From contig NZ_CP092334.1 in the NCBI RefSeq assembly GCF_018595685.2, positions 896,001-960,000 of the forward strand: DNA of 64,000 nt. Reading direction: 5' to 3'. Of this stretch, positions 1 through 8,290 are shown one piece after another (the stretch's first letter is position 1; every line of letters starts with the position of its first letter). Under the pieces are notes generated by a model. The model was not told where the DNA came from. It ran no database searches and saw only the letters and a list, made by a program, of their open reading frames with translations. The stretch comes from Flavihumibacter rivuli (GTDB lineage Bacteria; Bacteroidota; Bacteroidia; Chitinophagales; Chitinophagaceae). The position numbers and the translations under genes are program-made.

Positions 1-1221
1 TTCAATGGTGGGCCGGGGTCTTCTTCTGTCTGGCTGCATATGGGCGGGTTAGGCCCCAAAAGGGTGCTATTGGAAGATGATGGCACTTCTCCTAAGCCTC
101 CCTATAAATACATCAACAATGAATATTGCTGGTTGGATAAAACTGACCTGGTTTTCATTGACCCTGTTTCAACAGGCTATAGCCGCCCGGCGCCGGGGGA
201 AAAAGCCGGACAGTTCCATGGATTCAATGAAGATATCTCCTCAGTTGGCACTTTCATCAATATGTTCCTGTCCCGTTACGAGCGCTGGGCCTCGCCCAAA
301 TTCCTGGCCGGGGAAAGTTATGGAACCACCAGGGCTGCAGGTCTTTCTAAATTCCTGCAGGACCGCTATCGGATCTACCTTAATGGCATATTCCTGATCT
401 CTCCCGTCCTTAACTTCGGGACGAGCGATTATTACATCGGCAATGACCTTCCGCGTGCACTCTATCTTCCTACTTATACTGCCACTGCCTGGTACCATAA
501 AAAACTTTCCCCTGCGCTCCAGGCTAATCTCCAACAGGCCATCAGGGAAAGCAAGGATTTCGCATTGGGTGAATATGCAACCGCATTATTGAAAGGGGGA
601 TGGCTGGCTGAAGAAGAGAAGGATAAGGTGGCCACCAAACTGGCTTATTACTCGGGCCTCTCCAAGGAATATTGGTTGCAGGCCAACCTTAGGGTAGAGG
701 AGAACAGGTTCTATAAGGAGTTGAGGAGGAAGGATGGCCTCACTATTGGTCGTCTGGATGGGCGCTTTACCGGGCGTGACCTTGATGATGCTGGTGAGTA
801 TTACAGCTTTGACCCCTCTTTTGTGAATATCGATGCTTCCTTTACCACTGCCCTGAATAGTTATTTTCAAAAGGAACTTAACCTCAAGGAAGAAAAGATC
901 TACAATATTTTCGGTAATGTTTATCCCTGGAATTATAATAATGTCCAGAACCAGTTCCTGAATGTTGCTGAAAGCCTCAGGGATGCCATAAGCAAGAACC
1001 CCCACCTGAAGGTTTATGTAGGTTGCGGCTATTATGATTTTGCCACACCATTCTTTATTGCCCAATATGATGTGGAACATATGTTCCTGAGACCCGAGTT
1101 GCGGAAGAACGTGGTTTTTCATTTTTATGAATCAGGCCATATGTACTATATCCATAAACCTTCCCTGGTACAGTTCAAGAAGGATGTGGATGCATTTTTT
1201 GACTCCAGTTCCAATTTGTAA
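1..1221 (+). CDS. Serine carboxypeptidase (peptidase family S10), 5'-truncated by the window edge
   Basis: The frame is open from base 1, so the start lies to the left of the window; 406 residues are visible. The first codons encode NGGPGSSS, the S10 oxyanion-hole motif. The nucleophile is the Ser of GESYG (codon near 316), the acid is probably the Asp of GYYDFATPFF, and the catalytic His lies in ESGHMYYIH near the C-terminus, so the triad looks complete. Family members are alpha/beta hydrolases that remove C-terminal amino acids, usually after export. The missing N-terminus presumably holds a signal peptide, but this cannot be seen. The stop codon overlaps the next start (TAATG), which indicates translational coupling. 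Family assignment is firm; the substrate is unknown. Confidence 0.93.
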   Translation, partial: FNGGPGSSSVWLHMGGLGPKRVLLEDDGTSPKPPYKYINNEYCWLDKTDLVFIDPVSTGYSRPAPGEKAGQFHGFNEDISSVGTFINMFLSRYERWASPKFLAGESYGTTRAAGLSKFLQDRYRIYLNGIFLISPVLNFGTSDYYIGNDLPRALYLPTYTATAWYHKKLSPALQANLQQAIRESKDFALGEYATALLKGGWLAEEEKDKVATKLAYYSGLSKEYWLQANLRVEENRFYKELRRKDGLTIGRLDGRFTGRDLDDAGEYYSFDPSFVNIDASFTTALNSYFQKELNLKEEKIYNIFGNVYPWNYNNVQNQFLNVAESLRDAISKNPHLKVYVGCGYYDFATPFFIAQYDVEHMFLRPELRKNVVFHFYESGHMYYIHKPSLVQFKKDVDAFFDSSSNL

Positions 1222-1895
1222 TGAATAGCTCAAATACCACTACCCCATGCCCAGCCCCTTGGTCCCTGAAAGGGGAGGGTATGATCTTGTTGTACCATTT
1301 CAAGGAAGAATGGTTAAGGAAAAATGCCTGCCTGCCGGATAATATGCCGGTACGGTTGATTGGAAATATTGGCGCCGTCATGATGGTGGATTATGCCGAT
1401 TCCCCGGTTGGGCCTTACAGGGAATTGCTCTTTATCCCCGGTCGGCTGGAGCACGAAGGGAAGGCGTACTGGCATATCAGTAAGATCTATGTGAATTCAC
1501 AGGATAGTGTGGTGAACGGCCGCATGAACTGGGGCATCCCGAAGGAGCTGGCCAGGATCGAAATGGTAAAGCTTCCGGAGCAGGGATTCGGTTTCACTGT
1601 TTCGAAACAGGGAAGGCCGGTGTTTACTTCGTTTGTTCGTGACCGTTGGTTCAGCTTTCCAATTACCACCAAGCTTTTTCCATTCGGATTTTTACAGTCA
1701 CTTGAGGATAAATTATTCGCCTTCAATCCCCACGGAAGCGGATGGGCAAGGATGTCTGAGTTGAGCAAACTGGAAACCGCAGCGGATGAATTTCCGGATA
1801 TCAGCAGCCAAAATTGCCTGGCAGCATTTCATATCAAAGATTTTTCCCTTTATTTCCCCAAGGCAATAGTAAGATGTGTCGGGGAACTGGTTTGA
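1221..1895 (+). CDS. Acetoacetate decarboxylase-like (ADC superfamily) protein
   Basis: This 224-residue protein contains NGRMNWGIPKELA around residues 99-111, matching the ADC-family segment G-x-x-x-x-G-x-P-K that carries the Schiff-base lysine (here K108). From memory, true acetoacetate decarboxylase has a second Lys next to the catalytic one; here it is Glu (PKE), so decarboxylation of acetoacetate should not be assumed. The ATG shares a base with the stop of the upstream S10 peptidase gene, so the two are probably cotranslated. There is no signal peptide. An ADC-fold protein acting on another beta-keto acid, or an aldolase-dehydratase-like relative, is equally possible. Confidence 0.75.
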   Translation: MNSSNTTTPCPAPWSLKGEGMILLYHFKEEWLRKNACLPDNMPVRLIGNIGAVMMVDYADSPVGPYRELLFIPGRLEHEGKAYWHISKIYVNSQDSVVNGRMNWGIPKELARIEMVKLPEQGFGFTVSKQGRPVFTSFVRDRWFSFPITTKLFPFGFLQSLEDKLFAFNPHGSGWARMSELSKLETAADEFPDISSQNCLAAFHIKDFSLYFPKAIVRCVGELV

Positions 1896-2102
1896 CCTGA
1901 CTGTTTACCTGGTTCAGGAAGGGGTATACCAATGATCTGAATGGTACAGATCAGGGATTGCTTAGGGCCAGCCTTCTGGCAGGAGCACGGTGTGATTTGC
2001 TTTCCCGGATCTGTGATTAGCTGTCTTGACTATCATTCCGGACTATCCTTCCCTGTCTTCTGAATTTGGGTTTTTGAATGGCCTAATCGCTACTTTTACT
2101 AT

Positions 2103-3374
2103 ATGACCAAACTATTCACTACAAAAACTGCTTTTATTGTTCTCAGCAAAATTGTTGTTGCCTGTCTGTTGACATGCTATCCTGGTATCCATGCCAGGTC
2201 CCAGGCAAAGGCCCTTCCTTACTTCCCGCCTTATGGGCAATGGGAATCGCGGAAGCCTGCAGCGATGGGATTCGATGCAGTTGCGCTGGATTCCGCGGTG
2301 GCATTTGCTATTGTCAGCGAAAGCAAGGCCCCGCGTGACCTAAGGGCTGCGCATTACCAGAGTGCCTTTGGAAGGGAACCCTTCGGTTTCCCTGTTGGCC
2401 CCATGAAAGAAAGGGGGCCTGCCACAGGATTGATCATCCGCAAAGGTTATATCGTTGCGCAATGGGGGGAGCCGGAAAGGGTAGACCTGACCTTTAGTGT
2501 AGCCAAGAGTTTCCTTTCCACAGTAGTTGGACTTGCTTATGATTCTGGGTTGATCAGGGATGTGCATGACCGTGTTGGCCCCTATATGGCACCCATTATA
2601 CCTTATGAGCCCTTCCGGATGGCTGGCAACAAGTCGGATGAATTGGGAGGGACGGATATCATTGACCTGTTTGCGACGGAACATAATCGTAAGATCACCT
2701 GGGACCATTTATTACGACAAACCAGCGATTGGGAAGGTGTGCTTTGGGACAAGCCCGACTGGGCTGACCGGCCTGAAAAAGATGCCGCCAGCTGGACCAA
2801 TCGTCCTCGCCATGAACCCGGTACGGTCTATAAATACAATGATACCAGGGTGAATGTACTGGCATTGGCTGCCTTGAATATCTGGCGAAGGCCCTTGCCG
2901 CAAGTGTTGAAAGAAAAATTGATGGACCCGATTGGGGCATCGCCAACCTGGCGCTGGACCGGTTATGAGAATTCCTGGGTGGTAATGGACGGGCAATTGT
3001 TACAATCGGTGAGTGGTGGTTCCCATTGGGGAGGAGGAATGTTCATCAGTGCAATAGACCAGGCGAGATTTGGCTTGTTGACCCTTCGCAACGGGAACTG
3101 GAAGGGCAAACAGCTCATCTCCCCGCAATGGCTGAAAATGGCCAGGACACCTACCTTACCTGAACCAACCTATGGATTTATGAACTTTTTCCTGAATACA
3201 GGGAATAAGCTATACCCCAGTGTTCCGGAGCAAACATTTGCCCATATTGGCGCGGGTACCAACCTGGTCTTTGTGGACCCGGAAAGGGAATTATTGGTGG
3301 TGGCGCGTTGGATAGAAAATGGAAAAATTGATGAATTCCTCAAGAGGGTGTATGCCAGTTTAAGGGATAAATAG
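2103..3374 (+). CDS. Secreted serine hydrolase of the beta-lactamase class C / 6-aminohexanoate-dimer hydrolase type
   Basis: The 423-residue protein starts with a signal-peptide-like segment (residues 1-36). It carries the three active-site motifs of the penicillin-binding fold: S132-V-A-K135, Y245-N-D, and H381-I-G. The YND form of the second motif and the overall length fit the NylB-like esterase/amidase branch better than true class C beta-lactamases. It is likely periplasmic. It stands alone, with 207 bases upstream in which I see no gene. The natural substrate (ester, short amide or D-peptide) cannot be read from sequence, and antibiotic resistance should not be inferred. Confidence 0.85.
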   Translation: MTKLFTTKTAFIVLSKIVVACLLTCYPGIHARSQAKALPYFPPYGQWESRKPAAMGFDAVALDSAVAFAIVSESKAPRDLRAAHYQSAFGREPFGFPVGPMKERGPATGLIIRKGYIVAQWGEPERVDLTFSVAKSFLSTVVGLAYDSGLIRDVHDRVGPYMAPIIPYEPFRMAGNKSDELGGTDIIDLFATEHNRKITWDHLLRQTSDWEGVLWDKPDWADRPEKDAASWTNRPRHEPGTVYKYNDTRVNVLALAALNIWRRPLPQVLKEKLMDPIGASPTWRWTGYENSWVVMDGQLLQSVSGGSHWGGGMFISAIDQARFGLLTLRNGNWKGKQLISPQWLKMARTPTLPEPTYGFMNFFLNTGNKLYPSVPEQTFAHIGAGTNLVFVDPERELLVVARWIENGKIDEFLKRVYASLRDK

Positions 3375-3427
3375 GCAGCAAGGCAACAGGCATCGCGTCA
3401 CGGAAGGTCCGGTTCTTCGGATTTGCT

Positions 3428-3435
3428 TACCTTTG
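3428..3435 (+). promoter_or_regulatory. Candidate Bacteroidetes -7 promoter element for queD
   Basis: TACCTTTG matches the Bacteroidetes -7 consensus TAnnTTTG exactly and ends 19 bases before the queD ATG. No TTG is found at the right spacing for a -33 element, so the assignment is moderate. Confidence 0.45.
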
Positions 3436-3454
3436 CAGCCTTATTTTCATAGCT

Positions 3455-3811
3455 ATGCTGTTGTTCAAGGAATTTACTTTTGATTCTGCCCATTTCCTGC
3501 CTAATGTTCCGGAAGGCCATAAATGCAAGGAAATGCATGGCCATACCTACCGGCTGAAGGTTTGGGTGGAAGGCCCCCTGCATCCAGAATTGGGATGGGT
3601 AATGGATTTTGCTGACCTGAAAAAAGTGGTAAAGCCTGTAGTGTCGAGGTTGGACCATAAATGCCTGAATAAGATTCCGGGTTTGGAGAACCCAACCTGT
3701 GAAAGGATAGCCGTGTATATCTGGGATGAAGTAAAACCCTTGCTGCCCCTGCTGGCCAAGATCGAATTGCATGAAACCCCCACTTCTGGGGTGATTTATA
3801 CCGGTGCATAA
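3455..3811 (+). CDS. queD: 6-carboxy-5,6,7,8-tetrahydropterin synthase / 6-pyruvoyl-tetrahydropterin synthase family
   Basis: This 118-residue protein has the whole family signature: zinc ligands H13, H28 and H30 (SAHFLP and HGHTYRL), catalytic C24, the DFADLK segment at 51-56, the LDH motif ending at H68, and the HETP Glu at 106. QueD turns 7,8-dihydroneopterin triphosphate into 6-carboxytetrahydropterin, the first dedicated step to preQ0 and queuosine. The single-domain length is normal. No other queuosine gene is in the window, so QueD is preferred over a pterin-cofactor PTPS by phylum-level expectation only. It is monocistronic, between a -7 element and a strong terminator. Confidence 0.93.
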   Translation: MLLFKEFTFDSAHFLPNVPEGHKCKEMHGHTYRLKVWVEGPLHPELGWVMDFADLKKVVKPVVSRLDHKCLNKIPGLENPTCERIAVYIWDEVKPLLPLLAKIELHETPTSGVIYTGA

Positions 3812-3837
3812 ATTGCATCTCTTTCCTTATTGAATTG

Positions 3838-3861
3838 AACCACCTCCGGGTGGTTTTTTTG
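3838..3861 (+). terminator. Rho-independent terminator of queD
   Basis: AACCACC-TCCG-GGTGGTT forms a 7-bp stem with a 4-base loop, followed by a run of T. Confidence 0.85.
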
Positions 3862-4027
3862 TTGGATAGACCAGGGAAGGTTCTGATCCTGTCTAAGATT
3901 TATTAAAAATTAATGGCATGTATGTGCCGCTTTTTCCCTAATTTACTTCTCCCTTCTATATCCGCTGAACGAAACCGGGTTGAGGTATGATGAGCTTCAT
4001 TCTGTCTTTACCATTAAATATTATACT

Positions 4028-4396
4028 ATGAGCACAAATGCTGAAAACCTTAAAAATCAAGCAGAAGACAAATTTGATGAGTTAAAAAAAGACGTTACTG
4101 GGGCTGCGTCTAAGGCTGGTGAAAAGATCGAGGATACCTGGGATAAAGTAGAGGACAAGGCAGAGGAACTCTGGAAACAATTCCAGCTGAAAACGGGGTT
4201 CAGTGATGAAAAAATTGAAGAGCTAAAGAACAAGGCCTCTACCAGGATTGATGAACTAAAGGCCGAGATGGATACATGGGACGATGAGGCCAAAGCCAAG
4301 TGGGAAGAACTGAAGTCATCGGCTAGTGGCTGGTGGGCCAAGCTGAAGGACAAGTTCGATGGTGACAATGAGGCTGCTAAGGAAACGCAGGCCTGA
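4028..4396 (+). CDS. Small, highly charged helical protein (LEA/CsbD-like stress protein)
   Basis: The 122-residue product is almost all Lys, Glu, Asp and Ala in an amphipathic pattern, with no signal peptide or membrane segment. Recurring Trp/Leu/Phe positions within charged heptads (EDTWDKVED, EELWKQFQLK, WWAKLKDKF) suggest one long helix or coiled coil that folds on binding, as in LEA-type or CsbD-like stress proteins. The ATG at 4028 is preferred to an upstream in-frame TTG at 3980 because MSTNAENLKNQAEDK reads as a natural start. It is monocistronic with its own terminator. Function is inferred from composition only. Confidence 0.75.
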   Translation: MSTNAENLKNQAEDKFDELKKDVTGAASKAGEKIEDTWDKVEDKAEELWKQFQLKTGFSDEKIEELKNKASTRIDELKAEMDTWDDEAKAKWEELKSSASGWWAKLKDKFDGDNEAAKETQA

Positions 4397-4428
4397 AATT
4401 ATAATAGTAATGGGTTAGTATACCGTCC

Positions 4429-4468
4429 GGGAATGTGTCATAAAAAGGATGCATTCCCTTTTTTTTGG
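4429..4468 (+). terminator. Rho-independent terminator
   Basis: GGGAATG (4429-4435) pairs with CATTCCC (4452-4458) and is followed by eight or more T, downstream of the charged helical protein gene. Confidence 0.8.
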
Positions 4469-4536
4469 AACGAACAGGATAGGTTTTATTGAACAGTATG
4501 TCTTTTCAAGTTCCCGATCACTGCAAGTCATTAGGA

Positions 4537-4971
4537 TCAGATCAGGTGATTTTTTCGATATTCATCCACAGAAATAGGGCCACCTCCTTCCCACGCAAAA
4601 TAGACCAAGAGGATAAGTACTACAATGGAAAGGGTCAGTTCAAATGCTTTACCCTGGTTGATGCCATAGCTGTTCACCAAAATTACGGCTCCCAGTAGAA
4701 TAGGCACCTGCACTGCAGCCGCTATCCTGGTAAACATTCCAATGGTGATAAGGGTGCCGCCGATCAGATGGGTCCAGGCAATGAACAGGGGGAGCCAGGA
4801 AATACTGGTGCCTAGTCTGCTGGATTGCAACATAACATCTATTTGTGCCGTATTACTAATGAAGAGGATGCCTTTGGTTAAAAGACAGAGTCCAAGTGCT
4901 CCGCGAAACACTACCACCCATACTGGAAATTTACTTCCATTGAATGGTCTGGTTGTTTGTGTGATTCCCAT
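4537..4971 (-). CDS. DoxX family inner-membrane protein
   Basis: The 144-residue protein has four predicted membrane segments, beginning near VVVFRGALGLCLLTKGILF (about 18-36), then around 62-80, 86-104 and 112-130. The RxxLGxxxLxKG pattern and the central H-x-x-G-G-x-x-x-x-G-x-x-T-R segment are typical of DoxX/DoxD-like proteins. These are associated with quinone-linked or oxidative-stress membrane complexes in some bacteria, but most have no defined role. It ends convergently with the charged helical protein gene, and a terminator separates it from the OmpA-domain gene upstream. Confidence 0.8.
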   Translation of the reverse strand: MGITQTTRPFNGSKFPVWVVVFRGALGLCLLTKGILFISNTAQIDVMLQSSRLGTSISWLPLFIAWTHLIGGTLITIGMFTRIAAAVQVPILLGAVILVNSYGINQGKAFELTLSIVVLILLVYFAWEGGGPISVDEYRKNHLI

Positions 4972-5151
4972 GGCAATAATTTTAAGTGAGTAATGATATT
5001 ACCGGGACCAGATTAAGAGGTAGGATAGCAATTCGCCATATCCCTGTTTTTCGATAGATTAGACTTTTCAGGTAGCTGTAGAATTTTAAAGGAAGCAGAA
5101 TGAATTCTTCTGGAACCGTTTAGTACTTAATCTTTCCTTACAAAGATATAA

Positions 5152-5189
5152 CAAAAAGGAGGGGGATATAGTTGGCAATCCCCTCCTTT
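5152..5189 (-). terminator. Rho-independent terminator of the OmpA-domain gene
   Basis: On the minus strand AAAGGAGGGGA pairs with TCCCCCTCCTTT (one bulged base) and runs into a T tract, 16 bases after the OmpA-domain gene. Confidence 0.85.
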
Positions 5190-5205
5190 AAACTATTTAA
5201 ATATG

Positions 5206-6516
5206 TTATAACTTTATGAATTCTACCCTGCGGTTGTTGGCCTTGCCTTCCGGCTTGCTGTTGTCCCCAACAGGTAAAGTTTCACCTTTCCCATCGGTTT
5301 CCATCCTTTCAGTGGGAATGGAAAAGCTGGCTTCCAGTGCCTTTTTTACTGCGATGGCCCTTTTCTTTGATAGCTCCAAATTGGCTGCTGCATCCCCATC
5401 ACTATCGGTATGGCCCACTATCCTGATCTTCACCTCTGGATTCTCCTTCATGACTGTAGCGATCTCTTTAAGAATGGCGAAAGATGCATCGGTAAGCTGG
5501 TCGCTGTTTACATTAAAAGTAATGCCCGAGGTTACGAATTTCCCTTCTGTCAGTAATTTATTACGGGTATCCGGTGCGCCTGCTGCAAGTTTGAAATTGG
5601 ATACATAAAAAGCTGTCTGGTCCTTGGTGTAATTGGTGCTGCTCATGTTCAGCCTGAGCTGGTTGAAAATGGCATCGGCAGGAATGATGCTGGGGATATC
5701 ATAAACTTTTTCCTGGTCAACCCAGAGCCTGAACCGTTCCTTCTGGATATTTATGGCAAAATGCACCACCCTGAAACTTTTTTCCAGGTAGCCGGGGATA
5801 CTGGTTACATTGCTAAGGAATTTTTGGGAGCCTTTTTCAAGCGTCTTTAAACGGCTTTGGGAAGAACCCCTGCGAGGTGCGAGGTCGAATTCAACCATAT
5901 TATTTGGTCTGAATTCAGAATTGCTCAATGCATATAGCCCCCTGCCATTATCGATAAGGCTGAAGGTTAGGTTGGCAGGAATATAACCTTTGTCGGGTAT
6001 GGTAGCTACCAGGTCAAATTCGATGGTATAATTGGCCTTCAGCTGGAAGGTGGGCGATAGGTAGCCGCCATCAGGAACCATGCGCAACCATTTGCCAGGG
6101 ATATTCTCCAGGGTAACGATCTCACCCATGCTTTGGGTGTACCATTTCAATGGGAATTCTCCAACCACATCCTGCGAAAAGTCTTCTGTGAAAAGAATTG
6201 TATTGCCGGGGATGAAATCAAAACGGGAGGACCTTTTAACTTCATTTGAAGTGGAGGCAGTAGTGCCGGACCCGGAAGCCTGGTTTTCTGTACTATTGCC
6301 GGCTTGGGTCGAAGCCGCCGGTTTTCCCTTTTCATTGCCGGATTTTCCGTTGCCATTGATGGTATCATCAATGCCTTTCGACATCTTATTGCCCACACTG
6401 GTCTCGGTGGCTTGCACAGCCCGGTCCTTAAGGCGCTTAAGGATTCCCTGGGCAGTCAGGCCCTGGGTGCCGAATATGCCTAAGGCGAGGAAAAGGATAA
6501 GGTTCTTTTTTTTCAT
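5206..6516 (-). CDS. OmpA-domain outer-membrane/periplasmic protein with a lectin-like middle domain
   Basis: The 436-residue protein begins with a clear signal peptide (MKKKNLILFLALGIFGTQG, cleavage near residue 22), which is why the ATG at 6516 is chosen over an upstream extension. A low-complexity Ser/Gly/Thr/Asn linker follows (about 55-95). The middle region (about 100-315), from ILFTEDFSQD onward, resembles a LamG/concanavalin-type beta sandwich. The last 110 residues are an OmpA domain with GHTDSDGD, the L-S-x-x-R-A-x-A-V helix and NNRRVEF, which in relatives bind peptidoglycan. A role in tethering or sensing at the outer membrane is inferred. It is monocistronic with a strong terminator. 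Confidence 0.88.
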   Translation of the reverse strand: MKKKNLILFLALGIFGTQGLTAQGILKRLKDRAVQATETSVGNKMSKGIDDTINGNGKSGNEKGKPAASTQAGNSTENQASGSGTTASTSNEVKRSSRFDFIPGNTILFTEDFSQDVVGEFPLKWYTQSMGEIVTLENIPGKWLRMVPDGGYLSPTFQLKANYTIEFDLVATIPDKGYIPANLTFSLIDNGRGLYALSNSEFRPNNMVEFDLAPRRGSSQSRLKTLEKGSQKFLSNVTSIPGYLEKSFRVVHFAINIQKERFRLWVDQEKVYDIPSIIPADAIFNQLRLNMSSTNYTKDQTAFYVSNFKLAAGAPDTRNKLLTEGKFVTSGITFNVNSDQLTDASFAILKEIATVMKENPEVKIRIVGHTDSDGDAAANLELSKKRAIAVKKALEASFSIPTERMETDGKGETLPVGDNSKPEGKANNRRVEFIKL

Positions 6517-6797
6517 GATCAGCTGATTAAGGATAAGTATTGATATGGGAAACAAGGTTTTCAGGACGCTAAACTAGCAGGGCTTCCTTTAACCACCTAC
6601 CACTAGAAGTTGTAATGCTATTTTTGCTCCATGAAGTAGCTATAAACCCGAATGACCTGACCCGGTGGCTTTGGGAGTAAATGTTGACAACTACTGCACC
6701 AATAGGTTAAAATAAATTAAATGCCCGGGCGTTAAAGGGTTGTTTACAGGAATGTTGTTTATTTGTTCCTATATCCTATGTTCAAAACATGTAGTCT

Positions 6798-7847
6798 ATG
6801 AAATTGACCCGTGAGCTATCCGCCCTTGTAATGGTACCCTTGTTGGCTAGTATGTATGGTTGTGGTGCTGCCTTTTCGGAGCAGCCTAACTCTTCCGAGC
6901 TGATCAAGGATACGGTAATTAACCAGGCAGCTGTTGCGCCGGTACCAGAAAAGCCTGCTCCACTTACTGTTGATTCTGCAAGTTTTAGCAGCCAATTAGC
7001 GCATATCACCAATGGCGATTCATCAGGCCGATGGCCGGTTAAATCGCCTTTACCCATGCAGGGGGCCATCCTTCCTTATAAAAGGATCATTGCCTATTAT
7101 GGTAACCTCTACAGCACCAGGATGGGTATCCTGGGGGAGTTGCCGCCACAGCAAATGACCGATAAGCTCCAGCAGGAGGTAAAAAAATGGGAAGCTGCTG
7201 ACCCTAATATGCCTGTTCAGCCTGCACTGCATTATATTGCAGTGACCGCGCAGGGAAGTCCGGGAAAAGGTGGGAAATATCGCCTCAGGATGCCTTTCCA
7301 CCAGATTGACTCTGTCCTGAACATGGCCAAAAAGATCGATGCCATTGTTTTCCTGGATATCCAGGTTGGGTTGAGTTCGCTGCAAGAGGAGATCCCCCTG
7401 CTGGAAAAATACCTTTCCATGCCGAATGTGCACCTGGGCATTGATCCAGAGTTTTCAATGAAAGGGGGACAGGCTCCCGGTAAAGTGATCGGGACTTTTG
7501 ATGCCGCCGATATCAATTATGCTTCCAAGTATCTTTCAGAACTGGTAAAGAATAATAACCTGCCACCCAAGGTACTGGTGGTCCACCGCTTCACGCGTCC
7601 AATGGTTACCAACTACCAACAGATCGAAAAGCGGTCTGAAGTGCAACTGGTCATCCACATGGACGGTTGGGGCGCTCCTGCGAGGAAAGTCAATACCTAT
7701 AAGCAGTTTGTTGCCAAGGAGCCTGTTGAATACACCGGGTTTAAACTCTTCTACAAGAATGACCTGAAAGAAGCGCCTTCCAGGTTAATGACGCCGGAGG
7801 AACTCGTGAAATTGAAGCCGATGCCGGTATACATCCAGTACCAATAA
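6798..7847 (+). CDS. Conserved lipoprotein of unknown function
   Basis: The 349-residue protein has a lipoprotein signal with the lipobox-like segment ASMYGC (Cys at residue 22), then a flexible region up to about residue 85. The rest looks like one globular alpha/beta domain: alternating strands such as KRIIAYYG, PALHYIAV, AIVFLDIQ, VHLGIDPEF, KVLVVHRF and VQLVIHMDGW, each followed by a helix, as in a TIM barrel. Conserved-looking acidic residues follow strands (FLDIQ, GIDPEF, HMDGW), which would fit a glycosidase-like or metal site, but I cannot assign a family. It has its own terminator and no operon partner. Confidence 0.75.
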   Translation: MKLTRELSALVMVPLLASMYGCGAAFSEQPNSSELIKDTVINQAAVAPVPEKPAPLTVDSASFSSQLAHITNGDSSGRWPVKSPLPMQGAILPYKRIIAYYGNLYSTRMGILGELPPQQMTDKLQQEVKKWEAADPNMPVQPALHYIAVTAQGSPGKGGKYRLRMPFHQIDSVLNMAKKIDAIVFLDIQVGLSSLQEEIPLLEKYLSMPNVHLGIDPEFSMKGGQAPGKVIGTFDAADINYASKYLSELVKNNNLPPKVLVVHRFTRPMVTNYQQIEKRSEVQLVIHMDGWGAPARKVNTYKQFVAKEPVEYTGFKLFYKNDLKEAPSRLMTPEELVKLKPMPVYIQYQ

Positions 7848-7852
7848 ATTCT

Positions 7853-7880
7853 AAAGCCATCTCCGGATGGCTTTTCTTTA
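7853..7880 (+). terminator. Rho-independent terminator
   Basis: AAAGCCATC-TCCG-GATGGCTTT is a perfect 9-bp stem with a 4-base loop, followed by a T-rich stretch, just after the lipoprotein gene. Confidence 0.85.
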
Positions 7881-7930
7881 TATAGACCTGGCGGGAGCCT
7901 TCCTGAATTCATTTCCCTAAAGTAACAGGA

Positions 7931-8290
7931 TCATTTGCCCATTATATGGATAACTGTATAAACGATCAGCAATAATCCAAGCACCAGCACAATAGCAAGA
8001 TAGGTCCATGGGTTATCCTTCCAGACGCGTTTTTCCCGCCTATGCTTTTTCTGCTGGATGAACCGTTTGAGCTCATGGTTAAGCTGCTGAACGTATTCCT
8101 GCAAATGCTCCTTATTCCCAAACTCCTGCAGGCCTTCAAGCGCTTCCGCTTCGAATTCATTTGCCTGGAGCCATTCTTCTACCGCATGCTGATCCGTGGC
8201 AGACAGTTTCCCACTAACATAGTCCATCAGCAATTGGTTGTCGATGTCTTTGTTACTATTGGCCAATATGTTCAACAAATCGTTCTTCAT
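7931..8290 (-). CDS. Single-pass membrane protein, probable anti-sigma partner of the upstream ECF sigma factor
   Basis: The 119-residue protein starts with the ATG at 8290, which overlaps the sigma-factor stop in an ATGA arrangement; an in-frame extension upstream would lie inside the sigma gene. Residues 1-90 are helical and charged and include a segment (LLMDYVSGKLSATDQHAVEE) like the N-terminal helices of Bacteroidetes anti-sigma proteins. It has no Cys/His zinc cluster. One membrane segment near residues 95-117 places the N-terminus in the cytoplasm. The coupling and topology support a role in holding the sigma factor; direct homology is weak. Confidence 0.7.
   Translation of the reverse strand: MKNDLLNILANSNKDIDNQLLMDYVSGKLSATDQHAVEEWLQANEFEAEALEGLQEFGNKEHLQEYVQQLNHELKRFIQQKKHRREKRVWKDNPWTYLAIVLVLGLLLIVYTVIHIMGK

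Noticed and set aside
2103..3374. Reading the beta-lactamase-fold gene as an antibiotic resistance gene
   Set aside because: The YND motif and length fit the esterase/6-aminohexanoate-dimer hydrolase branch, so resistance is not supported.
6684..6713. TTGACA-N18-TAAAAT before the lipoprotein gene
   Set aside because: It looks like an E. coli sigma-70 promoter, but Bacteroidetes use a -33 TTG/-7 TAnnTTTG pattern and a match this short can occur by chance in an A/T-rich gap.
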